64,000 nt of DNA from JACKAQ01 sp020634975 [NCBI: Calditrichia bacterium] (lineage in GTDB: Bacteria > Calditrichota > Calditrichia > RBG-13-44-9), in NCBI GenBank assembly GCA_020634975.1, contig JACKAQ010000002.1, positions 496,001-560,000 on the forward strand. The letters run 5' to 3'. A program made the position numbers and the translations under genes. Position 1 is the first letter of the stretch, and each line of letters begins with the position of its first letter. The notes beneath the pieces were generated by a model, which was given only the letters and a program-made list of their open reading frames with translations, searched no databases and had not been told where the DNA came from. Below are positions 27,301 to 35,806 of the stretch, piece after piece.

Positions 27301-30047
27301 TCCACATTTCCGAAGTCTAGTTGAGTTGGCACAGCTGCAATATCCGGTTCCCCAACGCCGTTTCCGGAAAGGGATACGGTTACGGAATCGGAATTGAATG
27401 CGGTCGATTTGATTGTTAGTGATGCTGATTTTGCGCCGGTTATCCGGGGCGCAAAACGAACGGTTAATTGTATTGTTTCATTTGGATTTACGACAAATGG
27501 CGCAACTAAATTCGGTAATGAAAATGATGCGAAATCGGCACCGCTCAAATCTGTGTTTGTAACCGTCAACGGCGTAGTTCCGGTATTACTGACGGATACA
27601 TTTGAAAAGGCAGCTGTGTCAATTGCTACATCTCCAAATGAAACAGATAGCGGCGATACCAAAATATTGGCAACAACGCCCGTTCCAAAAATCGTTACAT
27701 CGGTTGGGTTTTCGTCTGGATCGTTGCTGTTAACTCGCAGAATAGTGAATAGTTGCCCCAGTTGAACGGGTGAAAAGCGCACCACGATTGTATGCGTATC
27801 GCCCATTGCTACATTGAAATTTCCACCACCACCGACGACTGAAAAATCTACGGTATTACCGATCAGCTGCGAGTTGGCAACCAGCGTATCCGATCCTTCG
27901 TTCAGTACCAGAAATGCACCTTCGACAGCTTCGGTTAGCGGTACTTCGCCGAAATTGACCGTCAACGGAACCACCCGAATATCCGGGATGCCGCGGGCCG
28001 TTCCGGTCAATGCAACGTCGGTTGTTGGTTCGTCCAAATCATCGCTGGAAATCCGCAAGGTTGCGGTTTTGTTACCGGGAAGTTGCGGCATAAATCTTAT
28101 CTGAAGCGCGACACTGCTTTGCGGCGGAAGCACTTGCGATCCGCCATTGAGAATGCTGAAATCGGCAGAGTCTGCACCGCTTATTTCCATTGCAGATAAA
28201 GTTAAAGGTGCATTTCCGATATTTGAAACAGTCACATTCTGGGTATTGAAGGTGCCAATGATCACTTCGTCATAATTTATTACCAATGGCGTAACATCAA
28301 TTTCGGGCGTGATTGAAGTCGCTGTTAGTGAAACGTCAACCGGGTTTTCGTCGGGATCTGAGTTGGTTATTCGTAGCGTTGCCGTTTTATTGCCCGGCGT
28401 TTGCGGTGTGAATTGCACAGTAATTGTATCGCTGCCAAATCGCGGGATCACAAATGGCGCACCGCGAAGGATCGCAAATTCAGCAACTGCCGTCCCGATA
28501 ATTTGGTTGTCTTCAACAATCAAATCGGCAGTGCCGGTATTGGAAATGATAAATTCTTTTGTGCTGTTGGTGCCAATCAAAATGTCGCCAAAATTATGCG
28601 ACAGTGGTGTAACATTAATATCAGGCGCAACAGAAACACCGGTAAGGGAAATTGTTTTTTGAGGGTTGTTGGCATCATTACTACTAATAATTAAATCGGC
28701 AATTTTAGGTCCCGTTCCCAGCGGTTCGAAAATGATATCCAAAACGCGGGAATCGTTGCCGGGCAATACAAACGGTGAATTATCAACCAACCGATAATCA
28801 GAAAAACTTAATCCGCTGATCGCTAGATTGCTCACTTCCAAATCTTGGTTTCCGATATTGCTGACGGTTACACTTAGCGTATCGCTGTTGCCCAACAATA
28901 GCGTACCAAAATCCAGCAATTCTGGTGAAACGGAAATAATTGGCGGTCCGACGGTCAGCAGAACCGGAACGGAAATTTGCGGGGCATTTAGAGCATCACT
29001 GTTGACAATCAGTTCGCAACTGTAATTGCCGACAGCTAATCCGGTTGCATCAACATTGATGGCAACATCGATAGAATCACCGGCCGGAATCAAGCCGCTG
29101 ATTGGGGTTGCTGTTAACCAACTGCATCCGGGTGAAATCAGAACGGCGAGGTTGTTTGTGACATATGGTTGATTGTTGATGATTTGCAACCCGTCAGTTC
29201 CGGTTGCGTTTTCGATGCCGATAGTTGCGCTGTTGGTAACGCCGGTCATCGTTAAATATTGAAATAAGATTTCCTGATTTTCACGGATTATCACCTGAAA
29301 ACTTAATCGCGTATTCGGATCAGCTGCGCGGCGAACATTGGTGTATTGGATAATCAGTTGTCGGTTTGTAAAATCTTCGAGAACGTGAACGGTTCCGCCA
29401 TCCAGTCCGGGGATCAGGTCGTCCCAAAATGGTGCGATTATATCGTTTGGTTGTGCAGAATTAGGAATTACGGGATTGATATTTTGTTGAACGGGTGAGC
29501 CAAATGTCAAAAATCCGTTGGCGCTAACCTGAATTTGATTGCGTATTTGACCATAAAATGTGAAATCGAAAAAAACATTGATTAATGCGAAGCCTTCATC
29601 GCCAACAGTCAACTGGGTTCCGGTTCCGGATATATCTGTCCACGAAAAAACAGGTCCGCCGGGTTCGTTGCTATCTATAAATGTATATCCGAAGTTATCC
29701 GGACCACCAATATTTTCAGATACTCCTTTGACAGGTTGAATTTCACCGATATTCAATGAATAAGGAAGAAGTGGAAGCCTGGTGCCATCTTTAAGAATTA
29801 ACACCGGCTCATTTTCCTGGATATTCCATGCCAGGGGAGTTGTCCCGGAATTCTTAATTCGTAAACTGCTGTTATCAGAGCCATTTATGGGAACTGCAAA
29901 ATTTAAAGATCCCGGCGAAACACTGATATCCGCAGTCGTCGAATTAAATGAAACAGATCCATTCTGTGTTCTCTGTGCCCACAATCCATGTGAAAGCAGC
30001 AGCATTAGCAAGAGTGATAGTGGTAAAAATCGGGAGCGACTCCGCAT
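24327..30047 (-). CDS. Giant secreted Ig-like repeat protein with T9SS C-terminal sorting domain
   Basis: 1,906 residues. GGAGG is spaced 7 bases before ATG 30047, so the ATG at 30062 is rejected. Signal peptide 1-25. An ASH-like unit (about 40-80) is followed by a beta-rich domain (about 95-310). Then come eleven tandem units of about 105 residues (about 370-1550), each opening like IxVxPxxLxFGxVxxG and continuing with a VxNxGxxxL motif: ASH/choice-of-anchor-D Ig-like folds. A beta-helix-like region (about 1560-1790) and a sorting domain (NYPNPFNPNTTIEF ... ASGIYIYRM) close the protein. It is probably displayed on the surface through T9SS as an adhesin or stalk; no catalytic motif was seen. 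Confidence 0.9.
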   Translation of the reverse strand: MRSRSRFLPLSLLLMLLLSHGLWAQRTQNGSVSFNSTTADISVSPGSLNFAVPINGSDNSSLRIKNSGTTPLAWNIQENEPVLILKDGTRLPLLPYSLNIGEIQPVKGVSENIGGPDNFGYTFIDSNEPGGPVFSWTDISGTGTQLTVGDEGFALINVFFDFTFYGQIRNQIQVSANGFLTFGSPVQQNINPVIPNSAQPNDIIAPFWDDLIPGLDGGTVHVLEDFTNRQLIIQYTNVRRAADPNTRLSFQVIIRENQEILFQYLTMTGVTNSATIGIENATGTDGLQIINNQPYVTNNLAVLISPGCSWLTATPISGLIPAGDSIDVAINVDATGLAVGNYSCELIVNSDALNAPQISVPVLLTVGPPIISVSPELLDFGTLLLGNSDTLSVTVSNIGNQDLEVSNLAISGLSFSDYRLVDNSPFVLPGNDSRVLDIIFEPLGTGPKIADLIISSNDANNPQKTISLTGVSVAPDINVTPLSHNFGDILIGTNSTKEFIISNTGTADLIVEDNQIIGTAVAEFAILRGAPFVIPRFGSDTITVQFTPQTPGNKTATLRITNSDPDENPVDVSLTATSITPEIDVTPLVINYDEVIIGTFNTQNVTVSNIGNAPLTLSAMEISGADSADFSILNGGSQVLPPQSSVALQIRFMPQLPGNKTATLRISSDDLDEPTTDVALTGTARGIPDIRVVPLTVNFGEVPLTEAVEGAFLVLNEGSDTLVANSQLIGNTVDFSVVGGGGNFNVAMGDTHTIVVRFSPVQLGQLFTILRVNSNDPDENPTDVTIFGTGVVANILVSPLSVSFGDVAIDTAAFSNVSVSNTGTTPLTVTNTDLSGADFASFSLPNLVAPFVVNPNETIQLTVRFAPRITGAKSASLTIKSTAFNSDSVTVSLSGNGVGEPDIAAVPTQLDFGNVDLGQSSVLNSVISNVGLVDLNISSVVVSGANFTEFSIISSVSQVLAPGESDTLKIAFTPGSAGSKTASIVIASNDPDENPLNIPLSGNAVTPGIVVNPQSLEFGNRFVNQQLTRTVTVLNSGSSNLNVSTSEISGTDPGSFAISDGGAPFSLAPGDSQIISVTFLPVTAGEKSASLNLTTNVPGMENVSIALSGKGVAPDISVAPDSLDFGSIFVNTTSIKNVLVTNTGDTTLSIVNIRITGLNYGSFDTPNITAAFDIEPGETDTIMVRFKPAVAIEHLANLEITSNDPDEEIVNVPLRGIALPTPIPNIVVSSDSLGFGTVVLGNSTSLSLIISNDGTAPLEVSALDLSGSTPEAFATNATPPITINPGDSQSVEIVFTPQSEGQKAALLSILNNDPDMPEVQVILTGTGVATPTIRISSNLLNFADVAPSDSADQSVTVYNDGTATLDIVNIEVTTDSAGAEFKLLSAPSGTILPGDSLILDVRFTGISAGIKTGSLNIFSNDPQMGSTTVALTGRVIVPDIAAIPPSIAIVDVPINTTVSAILKIVNDATATAELNVSASTVVGDTMEFKITSGAAPFTLQPGDTQMVTVAYTAITTDTSYAQLHFTSNDPDENPFVVPLKGNGIIPFAHDFIFLANDRMSYESALRVEGNSFSNNVINIHDGISGVQNGNLTAVNDVELRHNNTLNGNITYGKEVLVEGTLNGSIFKDNDLQPIELPILSFSAGGANITVSEFDTLNLEPGSYENADIFGLLVLKPGKYYFKRIDFQKDSRLLVDATDGLVEMNVVDFTLFRRGFNMDILPDGEASSSRFMLNSMQTADLEISRNTRFLGSIVAPNSQVKLEREVIFKGIICAERVKVKQFVFAVHHFSTTPLPADSVALARQLASHLESIVPEVFALEQNYPNPFNPNTTIEFGIAEKATDVSIKIYDITGRLVHTLVDERMIPGRYTITWDGLTQNGVRAASGIYIYRMIAGQFVESRKMLLLK

Positions 30048-30062
30048 CAGGAAAACCTCCAT

Positions 30063-30700
30063 ATAATCAGTAAGAGAACTTATTGATACTCGCGTTTGCG
30101 GTATTTACAGAGTGATAGTAAATATTAACCATTTCTTACAATTTATTCAACACCTCTGGTGCTAATAATTGTAAATATTTTAAACATTTGTCCGACATAA
30201 ACAGGTTGTCATTTTGTTGTCGTATTAAAGTCAAAGACTAAAAGCGGGAAACATCTAAGGATCGATGAATTGGATAAAAAATAATAAAGAACTGTAAAAT
30301 AGAGTTCAATCATCGACAATTGTTGAAAAAAAAAGACTGAGTTTTTGAAGGAATTTGTAAGAATCAGTCAATCTTACAGCACTACATTTTTTATACTGAA
30401 CCACTAATTCAATGATATTCATAAATGAATAGGACGGATTTCATCAAAACATATCAACAATTTTGACGGTGTTTTACAGTTTTGGGGTCAGTTCTACAAA
30501 ACGAAAGCGGGATACCCAAAATTTATATGATTTTTTGATTGGAATTCAACGCAAAACAAACCAGAGAAATGCATATCTAAAAAGTAACCGTATTCAATAG
30601 TTGTGGAAGATCATAAATCCTAAAGAATATAAGGAATTTAATTTTAAAAAGCATGTGATTTTTGTCTGTTTTTGAAGATTTTTTGGACTTGAATTTAGAA
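30063..30700. other. AT-rich non-coding interval
   Basis: About 640 bp without a convincing gene. It holds the upstream region of the giant minus-strand gene and one clear inverted repeat, TGTAAGA (30356-30362) / TCTTACA (30372-30378), with a 9-base spacer and no T tract. The only open frame nearby, at 30662-30850, runs through the tRNA and is not coding. Confidence 0.6.
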
Positions 30701-30729
30701 TTGACTTTGTATTTGGCACAGATTATATT
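30701..30729 (+). promoter_or_regulatory. Sigma70 promoter of tRNA-Ala / SRP RNA
   Basis: TTGACT (30701-30706), an exact 17-bp spacer and TATATT (30724-30729), 25 bp before the mature tRNA 5' end. No other good promoter separates the tRNA from the SRP RNA gene, so they may be co-transcribed. Confidence 0.8.
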
Positions 30730-30754
30730 TGCCATGCTGCAACAAAAAACAATT

Positions 30755-30830
30755 GGGGCTGTAGCTCAGTTGGGAGAGCGCAACGTTCGCAATGTTGAGG
30801 CCAGGGGTTCGATTCCCCTCAGCTCCACCA
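30755..30830 (+). tRNA. tRNA-Ala (anticodon CGC), CCA encoded
   Basis: A 76-base cloverleaf read by eye: acceptor GGGGCTG/CAGCTCC with one G-U pair, D-arm GCTC/GAGC, anticodon stem CAACG/TGTTG with loop TTCGCAA (anticodon CGC, reading GCG) and T-arm AGGGG TTCGATT CCCCT. The discriminator A and CCA are encoded. The GGGGCTGTAGCTCAG 5' half is typical of alanine tRNAs. Confidence 0.95.
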
Positions 30831-30873
30831 ATCACGATTACGGTCATTGAGTCAACCGAAGATTGTCAAATTT

Positions 30874-30970
30874 AGCCAGGTCCCACGCAATAGGAGGCTG
30901 CTGAACCCCGCCAGGTCCGGAAGGAAGCAACGGTAAGCGGACCAAATATGTGCCGTGGGGTAGCCTGGCT
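30874..30970 (+). ncRNA. ffs: Signal recognition particle RNA (small bacterial 4.5S type)
   Basis: A 97-base hairpin RNA. The terminal helix AGCCAGG/CCTGGCT and the inner helix CCCAC/GTGGG close it. The conserved apical part CAGGTCCGGAAGGAAGCA carries the GGAA tetraloop and the asymmetric AGCA loop that binds Ffh. The closing helix runs into T5, serving as its own terminator. No Alu domain is present. Confidence 0.95.
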
Positions 30971-31037
30971 TTTTAGTTTGAAAAACCTCTGTTTACCACT
31001 ATTCATTTCCCAAAAATGCGGTTTTTGGATTGTCAAA

Positions 31038-31066
31038 TTGACGAAAGCCACCTAGAATCGTATATT
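31038..31066 (+). promoter_or_regulatory. Sigma70 promoter of dnaX
   Basis: TTGACG (31038-31043), a 17-bp spacer and TATATT (31061-31066), 55 bp before the dnaX ATG. Confidence 0.75.
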
Positions 31067-31121
31067 ACAAAAAAAGGTCAATACAGCAGGAATTTTAGCA
31101 TCTGAAAAACGTGGAAAAGAA

Positions 31122-32906
31122 ATGTCGGAAAATTACATTGTATTAGCCCGAAAATGGCGACCGATGACCTTTGAGAATGTTGTCGGGCAGGAACATATTA
31201 CCAGAACGATCAAAAAAGCTTTGGAAAACGGCCGGCTGGGGCACGGCTTTATTTTCGCCGGTCCGCGCGGTGTTGGCAAAACAACAACAGCCCGACTACT
31301 GGCCAAAGCCGTAAATTGCCAAAATGGCGAACCGGGCGATCCTTGCAATAATTGCGATAATTGCAATTCGATAAATGCAGGAAACCATCTCGATGTTATC
31401 GAAATTGATGGTGCCAGCAATCGCGGCATCGACGAAATACGGAATTTACGTGAAAACATCCGCTTTTCCCCGGCGAGCGCCAAATTCAAAGTATATATTA
31501 TTGATGAAATTCATATGCTCAGCAAAGAGGCGTTCAACGCTTTGCTAAAAACGCTCGAAGAACCACCATCACATGCGATATTTATTTTTGCAACAACAGA
31601 AATTCATCGTGTACCGTTGACCATTTTATCCCGTTGCCAACGATTTGATTTCCGGCGAATACCGACATCCGCGATTGTAACGCAATTGCAAAAAATAGCG
31701 GATCAGGAAAAGATTGCCATCGATCCCGAGGCATTGCATCTGATCGCCCGGAAAGCCGATGGCGGCATGCGCGATGCAACCAGTATTCTCGATCAACTTT
31801 CTGCATTTACGGGTGATCAGGTGACCGCAGAACAAGTTCAGGAAACTCTGGGCGTTCTGGGCGACGACCTGTTTTTTGAATTCACAAATTTAATGCAGAC
31901 AAAGGATGACGCTGCCATTTTGGGCTTTGCCGCACGGCTGTTCGAACGCGGTGTAGACACAATGAATTTGATGCAGGGATTAGAGCTTCACTTCAGAAAT
32001 ATTTATGTTGCCAGAGCAACCGGTAGCAGCAATTCGTTGGACGTTTCAGATTTTTACAAAGAAAAATATCTCGAAACAGCCCAAAGTTTCACGGAGAAAG
32101 ATCTGCTCCATTATCTGGAAATTTTGGTTCAACACACGCAATTGCTTCGATTTAGCGAAAATCCACAGTTGATGTTGGAATTGTTGCTGCTCAAACTTGC
32201 GCACAAACCGCTAAGCCTGGATATTCAGGAATTACTGGATTTATTGAAAAATTCACCGGGAAGCAACCCCGGCTCCGGCGGAGATGAACCGCCACCACCG
32301 CGACGCCCGGTGCCATCTGCGCCGTCTCCGTCGCACAGCGCGCCACCGGTTTCCGGCAGAAAATTTGAACCGCCGGCACCACAATCATCCGGTGCACCTG
32401 ACTCGACCAAAACTTCACCCGGCAAATTCGGCAAACTGCCGATAATGGGCAATTTCCCTCCAGCTTCAAAACCGGAAGCTCAACCAGAAAAGCAAACGGT
32501 TGCATCTGAACCGAGCGATTCAATTCAGGTTGAGATTACGATTGATGATATTCGCAAAAAATGGAATTCGCTTTTGGGTGCCGTTCGGAGAGAAAAAATT
32601 GCTTTGGCATCCTTTTTACAAGATGGCGTTGCGAAAGAGGTAGACGGTCAAATCGTTCATATCGCGTTCGATGCAAAAACTGGTTTCCACAAAGATCATG
32701 TTCAAAAAAATGCAGCGATCATCGAAAATGAATTGAAAAAAATTTTTGGTGTAACTTTGAAAATTCAAACTCTTGCTGTCGATTTTGAAGAAGCCGGTAT
32801 TCAGAAAACAACCCAATCACCGGAGGAAGTTTTCGAAAATATGAAAAACAAGGAACCGGTCTTGAAAAAAATTATTGAATTATTTGACTGTGAAAATACA
32901 GATTGA
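31122..32906 (+). CDS. dnaX: DNA polymerase III subunit gamma/tau
   Basis: 594 residues. The AAA+ clamp-loader module fills residues 1-370: Walker A GPRGVGKTTTARLLAKA (about 45), a four-Cys zinc module (about 64-80), Walker B region YIIDEIHMLSKEAFNALLKT, and the arginine-finger segment LSRCQRFDF. A Pro/Ser-rich linker (about 380-450) leads to a C-terminal tau-like domain (about 470-594). The protein loads the beta clamp and couples polymerases. No classic A-AAA-AAG slippery site for a gamma product was noticed. It heads the dnaX-ybaB-recR group. Confidence 0.97.
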   Translation: MSENYIVLARKWRPMTFENVVGQEHITRTIKKALENGRLGHGFIFAGPRGVGKTTTARLLAKAVNCQNGEPGDPCNNCDNCNSINAGNHLDVIEIDGASNRGIDEIRNLRENIRFSPASAKFKVYIIDEIHMLSKEAFNALLKTLEEPPSHAIFIFATTEIHRVPLTILSRCQRFDFRRIPTSAIVTQLQKIADQEKIAIDPEALHLIARKADGGMRDATSILDQLSAFTGDQVTAEQVQETLGVLGDDLFFEFTNLMQTKDDAAILGFAARLFERGVDTMNLMQGLELHFRNIYVARATGSSNSLDVSDFYKEKYLETAQSFTEKDLLHYLEILVQHTQLLRFSENPQLMLELLLLKLAHKPLSLDIQELLDLLKNSPGSNPGSGGDEPPPPRRPVPSAPSPSHSAPPVSGRKFEPPAPQSSGAPDSTKTSPGKFGKLPIMGNFPPASKPEAQPEKQTVASEPSDSIQVEITIDDIRKKWNSLLGAVRREKIALASFLQDGVAKEVDGQIVHIAFDAKTGFHKDHVQKNAAIIENELKKIFGVTLKIQTLAVDFEEAGIQKTTQSPEEVFENMKNKEPVLKKIIELFDCENTD

Positions 32907-32914
32907 GAGGAAAA

Positions 32915-33253
32915 ATGAATCCTGATTTTGGCGATATTATGAAAAAAGCGCAGGAAATGCAATCCAATATGCAGCGCATTCAAGAGCAATTAGCTAACAT
33001 CACTGTTGAAGGCAGCGCCGGCGGCGGCATGGTAAAAGTGACCGCCAATTGTAAAAACCAGATTGTTAAAGTGGAAATCGAGCCGGAAGTCATCGACTCC
33101 GATGACAAAGAGATGCTGGAAGATTTGGTTGCCGCCGCTGTAAACCAGGCGCTCGAAAATGCCCAAGCCCGTTCGCAGGAAGAGATGCAAAAAGCAATGG
33201 GACCCATGATGGGCGGATTAAATTTGGGCGGTTTTAAGCTACCGGGATTTTAA
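32915..33253 (+). CDS. Nucleoid-associated protein, YbaB/EbfC family
   Basis: 112 residues: GDIMKKAQEMQSNMQRIQEQL coiled N-terminus, ANITVEGSAGGGMVKVTANC, and a Met/Gly-rich C-terminal tail MGPMMGGLNLGGF. Family members bind DNA as dimers and are nearly always encoded between dnaX and recR, as here. GAGAGG is placed before ATG 32915; the in-frame TTG at 32903 is not needed. Confidence 0.95.
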   Translation: MNPDFGDIMKKAQEMQSNMQRIQEQLANITVEGSAGGGMVKVTANCKNQIVKVEIEPEVIDSDDKEMLEDLVAAAVNQALENAQARSQEEMQKAMGPMMGGLNLGGFKLPGF

Positions 33254-33270
33254 TTTTAAAGAGAAATTGA

Positions 33271-33864
33271 ATGAAAGCGCTACCAGAATCACTGCAACAC
33301 CTAGTTAACGAATTTGGGAAATTGCCGGGAATCGGGCGAAAATCTGCGACGCGATTGGCTTTTCATGTGCTAAACCAGACCCAATCCGAAACCGAAGAGT
33401 TGGCATCTGCCATCATAAAAATGAAGCGGGAAATTCGCCAGTGTTCCAAATGCTTTAATTTTACGGAACACGACGTCTGTGAAATTTGCAGCGATCCGAA
33501 TCGCCGCAGAAATATCATTTGCGTGATTGAAGACGCCCAAACCTTGCTGATGTTGGAAAAAACCAATGAATACAGAGGTTTGTATCATGTTTTGGGGGGC
33601 ATAATTTCGCCGTTGGAAGGTATTGGTCCGGAAAATTTGCGCATAAAAGAATTGCTGCAACGGCTGGACGGTATCGATGAATTGATTATCGTGCTGAATC
33701 CCAGCACGGAAGGGGAGGCGACGACGATTTATCTTGCCAAGCTGCTGAAAATGCACGGCATCAAAATCACCCGGCTCGCCCGGGGCATCCCGTTGGGCGG
33801 ATCGTTGGAATTTGTGGATGAATTAACGTTGGGCAAAGCTCTGCTCACCAGAAACGAAGTTTGA
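33271..33864 (+). CDS. recR: Recombination protein RecR
   Basis: 197 residues, full length. An N-terminal helix-hairpin-helix (LPGIGRKSATRLAFHVL) is followed by the four-Cys zinc finger CSKCFNFTEHDVCEIC (about 55-72), a Toprim domain starting at IICVIEDAQTL, and a C-terminal Walker-B-like RLARGIPLGGSLEFVDE. RecR acts with RecO and RecF in loading RecA at gaps. It is 17 bp downstream of ybaB. Confidence 0.97.
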   Translation: MKALPESLQHLVNEFGKLPGIGRKSATRLAFHVLNQTQSETEELASAIIKMKREIRQCSKCFNFTEHDVCEICSDPNRRRNIICVIEDAQTLLMLEKTNEYRGLYHVLGGIISPLEGIGPENLRIKELLQRLDGIDELIIVLNPSTEGEATTIYLAKLLKMHGIKITRLARGIPLGGSLEFVDELTLGKALLTRNEV

Positions 33865-33946
33865 TTCAATGGGAATTCGTAAATTTCTCAGGCTGGAATG
33901 GTTCTCAGAACATCAAAGCGGTAGTTTGAATCGGAGTGAAGACGTA

Positions 33947-34291
33947 ATGATTAAAGAATGCGCAACGATCGAAAATTTTGAACAATTATTAAGTGACAGC
34001 AAATCCAGACCGGTATTTTTACTCAAACACTCCACGTCTTGCGGAATATCTTCCGGTGCCAAACGACGATATGAAACATTTTCAAATGGCGAGGAAAACG
34101 CCGATTTCTGGTTGATTTCTGTAATTCCACAACGTGCGTTATCTCAACATATTGCCCAATTTACCGGAATTACACATCAATCACCGCAGGCACTTTTATT
34201 TATTGACGGTAAAGTGGTTTGGCAGGAGTCGCATTGGTCAATTGATGAAAAAAACTTGGCTGGCGCGTTAGAAAAACACATCTCACTGTAA
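33947..34291 (+). CDS. Monothiol bacilliredoxin-like protein (YtxJ family)
   Basis: 114 residues of thioredoxin-like fold matching YtxJ (DUF2847): PVFLLKHSTSCGISSGA near residue 22 holds the active cysteine, and the second half has the family block HQSPQALLFIDGKVVWQESHW. YtxJ proteins reduce mixed disulfides with bacillithiol. The active site reads Cys-Gly-Ile-Ser where Cys-Pro-Ile-Ser is usual. ATG 33947 (GGAG upstream) gives the family length; the frame is open to 33869. It lies 82 bp after recR. Confidence 0.82.
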   Translation: MIKECATIENFEQLLSDSKSRPVFLLKHSTSCGISSGAKRRYETFSNGEENADFWLISVIPQRALSQHIAQFTGITHQSPQALLFIDGKVVWQESHWSIDEKNLAGALEKHISL

Positions 34292-34300
34292 ATAAAGAAC

Positions 34301-35071
34301 TTAGCTGCTGGATAAAAAATCGGAAACGAGTTGTTGGACAATCTCCGGCTGTTCCGCATGTACCCAATGCCCGGCGTTCTCGACCGTGTGAATGTTGGCA
34401 TTTGGGAAACGATCTTTGATCGCAGCTGTATCGTCTTTCAAAACATAGTTAGATTTTCCGCCGACGATAAACATTGTCTTTCCATCAAATTTGCCGGATG
34501 GAATTTCACCCGCGAGCGCTGCACGATTGTTGTGAAGCGATTGCAAATTAACCCGCCATGAGAAATTGTGTTGACGATCTCTGACCAGATTTTTTAACAA
34601 AAATTGTCGCAGCACAATATCGGAAATTTCCGGCTCAAGCTGTTTGTTGGCATCAGCCAGGGAGTGTATTGTTGAGAGCTGCATATTGAGCAATGTTGTA
34701 ATGATATCCTCAAATTCAGGATTCGAGTATTTTTTTGGGGCGATATCTACAACTATTAGTTTTTCGATTTTGTGCGGGTAAAGCATTGCAAATGTCATCG
34801 CAACCTTTCCGCCCATTGAATGACCGAGAATATTTATTTTTCTGATTTCGTGGTCATGCAGAAATTCGTTGAGATCTTCAGCCATTGCTTCATATGTGTG
34901 GAAACTGTCGTGGGGAGATTTGCCGTGATTTCGCAAATCCATTAAAAACATATGGTTGTGCTCGGACCATTTTTTGCTGAGTGTCAGCCAATTATCAGAT
35001 GCACCCAACAATCCGTGCAGCACGACAAAAGGTTTTCCGCTTTTTCCCAACTCTCTGAATGCTAATTTCAT
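34301..35071 (-). CDS. Alpha/beta-fold hydrolase (YbfF-like esterase)
   Basis: 256 residues. HGLLGASDNW (oxyanion loop, about residue 19), DLRNHGKSPH, nucleophile elbow GHSMGGKVAM (Ser about 93), Asp in VDIAPKKY and C-terminal His in NAGHWVHAEQP make a complete triad. The DxRNHGxS block is typical of the YbfF esterase group, whose physiological substrate is uncertain. The frame opens upstream to 35239 but would overlap the DUF2203 gene heavily; ATG 35071 is used. It converges on the bacilliredoxin gene with 9 bp between them. Confidence 0.85.
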   Translation of the reverse strand: MKLAFRELGKSGKPFVVLHGLLGASDNWLTLSKKWSEHNHMFLMDLRNHGKSPHDSFHTYEAMAEDLNEFLHDHEIRKINILGHSMGGKVAMTFAMLYPHKIEKLIVVDIAPKKYSNPEFEDIITTLLNMQLSTIHSLADANKQLEPEISDIVLRQFLLKNLVRDRQHNFSWRVNLQSLHNNRAALAGEIPSGKFDGKTMFIVGGKSNYVLKDDTAAIKDRFPNANIHTVENAGHWVHAEQPEIVQQLVSDFLSSS

Positions 35072-35099
35072 GTAAAGGACAGGTTTTTTAAGCAGCGTA

Positions 35100-35522
35100 T
35101 TAATCGTTGTTGATTTTTTGCACATCGAGAGGCAGATCGAAGTATTTTTGGGGAATTGGTTTTCTACCTGCGAAACCGGCATCGATTTCGTGATAGAATT
35201 CCAAATCGCTTTCATCACTTCGCCAGCAGAGAAAGACAAGCTTGTCGTCTATAATTGCCGGAAAATCCACCAACCCGATTTTGAAACTCCAATCCTTGAA
35301 AAAACAACCAATGGATTCCAACTCAGTGAATAATTCTTGCATCGTTGCAATACGATCGAGGATTTGGGGGTGATCTTTTGCATCGGCACCCAGAACGGTT
35401 TTCATAAAATCGATATCCAGGCTGATGTTAAGCAAATCGGCAACTATCTGGCGAACCAATGGTAGCGTTTGCCGGGCTTCTGCAGGAGTAAAAAGTCTTT
35501 TCGGTTCAAATAAATCGCACAT
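35100..35522 (-). CDS. DUF2203 family protein
   Basis: 140 residues. The DUF2203 pattern is visible: RLFTPAEARQTLPLVRQIV at the start, GCFFKDWSFKIGLVDFPA in the middle and VFLCWRSDESDLEFYHE near the end. The function is unknown. The family is small, cytosolic and widely scattered. ATG 35522 is preferred to GTG 35534. It probably shares a transcript with the hydrolase 28 bp downstream. Confidence 0.85.
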   Translation of the reverse strand: MCDLFEPKRLFTPAEARQTLPLVRQIVADLLNISLDIDFMKTVLGADAKDHPQILDRIATMQELFTELESIGCFFKDWSFKIGLVDFPAIIDDKLVFLCWRSDESDLEFYHEIDAGFAGRKPIPQKYFDLPLDVQKINND

Positions 35523-35806
35523 TATAGATTTCACCAGCGTTAAGTGTTAAACTGTAGTGGCACCGATGCCAATCAATGAAGATCCGTTTATTGGAGCGAC
35601 AAGTTAGCGAATGAACAATGGGAATGCAAGGAATCTGCCAACTGAAGATGTAAATGATCAAAAAATTATTTGAATGTGAAAATAATCGACACTTAAAAAA
35701 CGAATCTTAGTACCTGATCGAAGTTATTGAAATTTAACATTATATGCAAATTTTTCAGCTAGCGACCGTTAAAAATTGATCTGTGAAACTTATCTTTTTT
35801 TTCTTC
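35523..35806. other. Intergenic region between the DUF2203 gene and the tRNA-Lys promoter
   Basis: About 280 AT-rich bases with no convincing gene. It should contain the promoter of the minus-strand DUF2203 gene, but none was clear enough to call. Confidence 0.5.

Noticed and set aside
24327-30047. Numerous long plus-strand open frames across the giant repeat gene, and repeat spacing that might suggest a CRISPR or satellite array
   Set aside because: The plus frames are antisense shadows of one continuous 1,906-codon gene. Repeat units are about 315 bp and diverged in DNA, so neither CRISPR nor satellite.
30351-30380. Inverted repeat TGTAAGA/TCTTACA as a terminator
   Set aside because: Seven weak base pairs and no T tract. 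It is kept only as a description of the interval.
30662-30850. 62-codon plus-strand frame
   Set aside because: It runs straight through the tRNA-Ala gene and its promoter.
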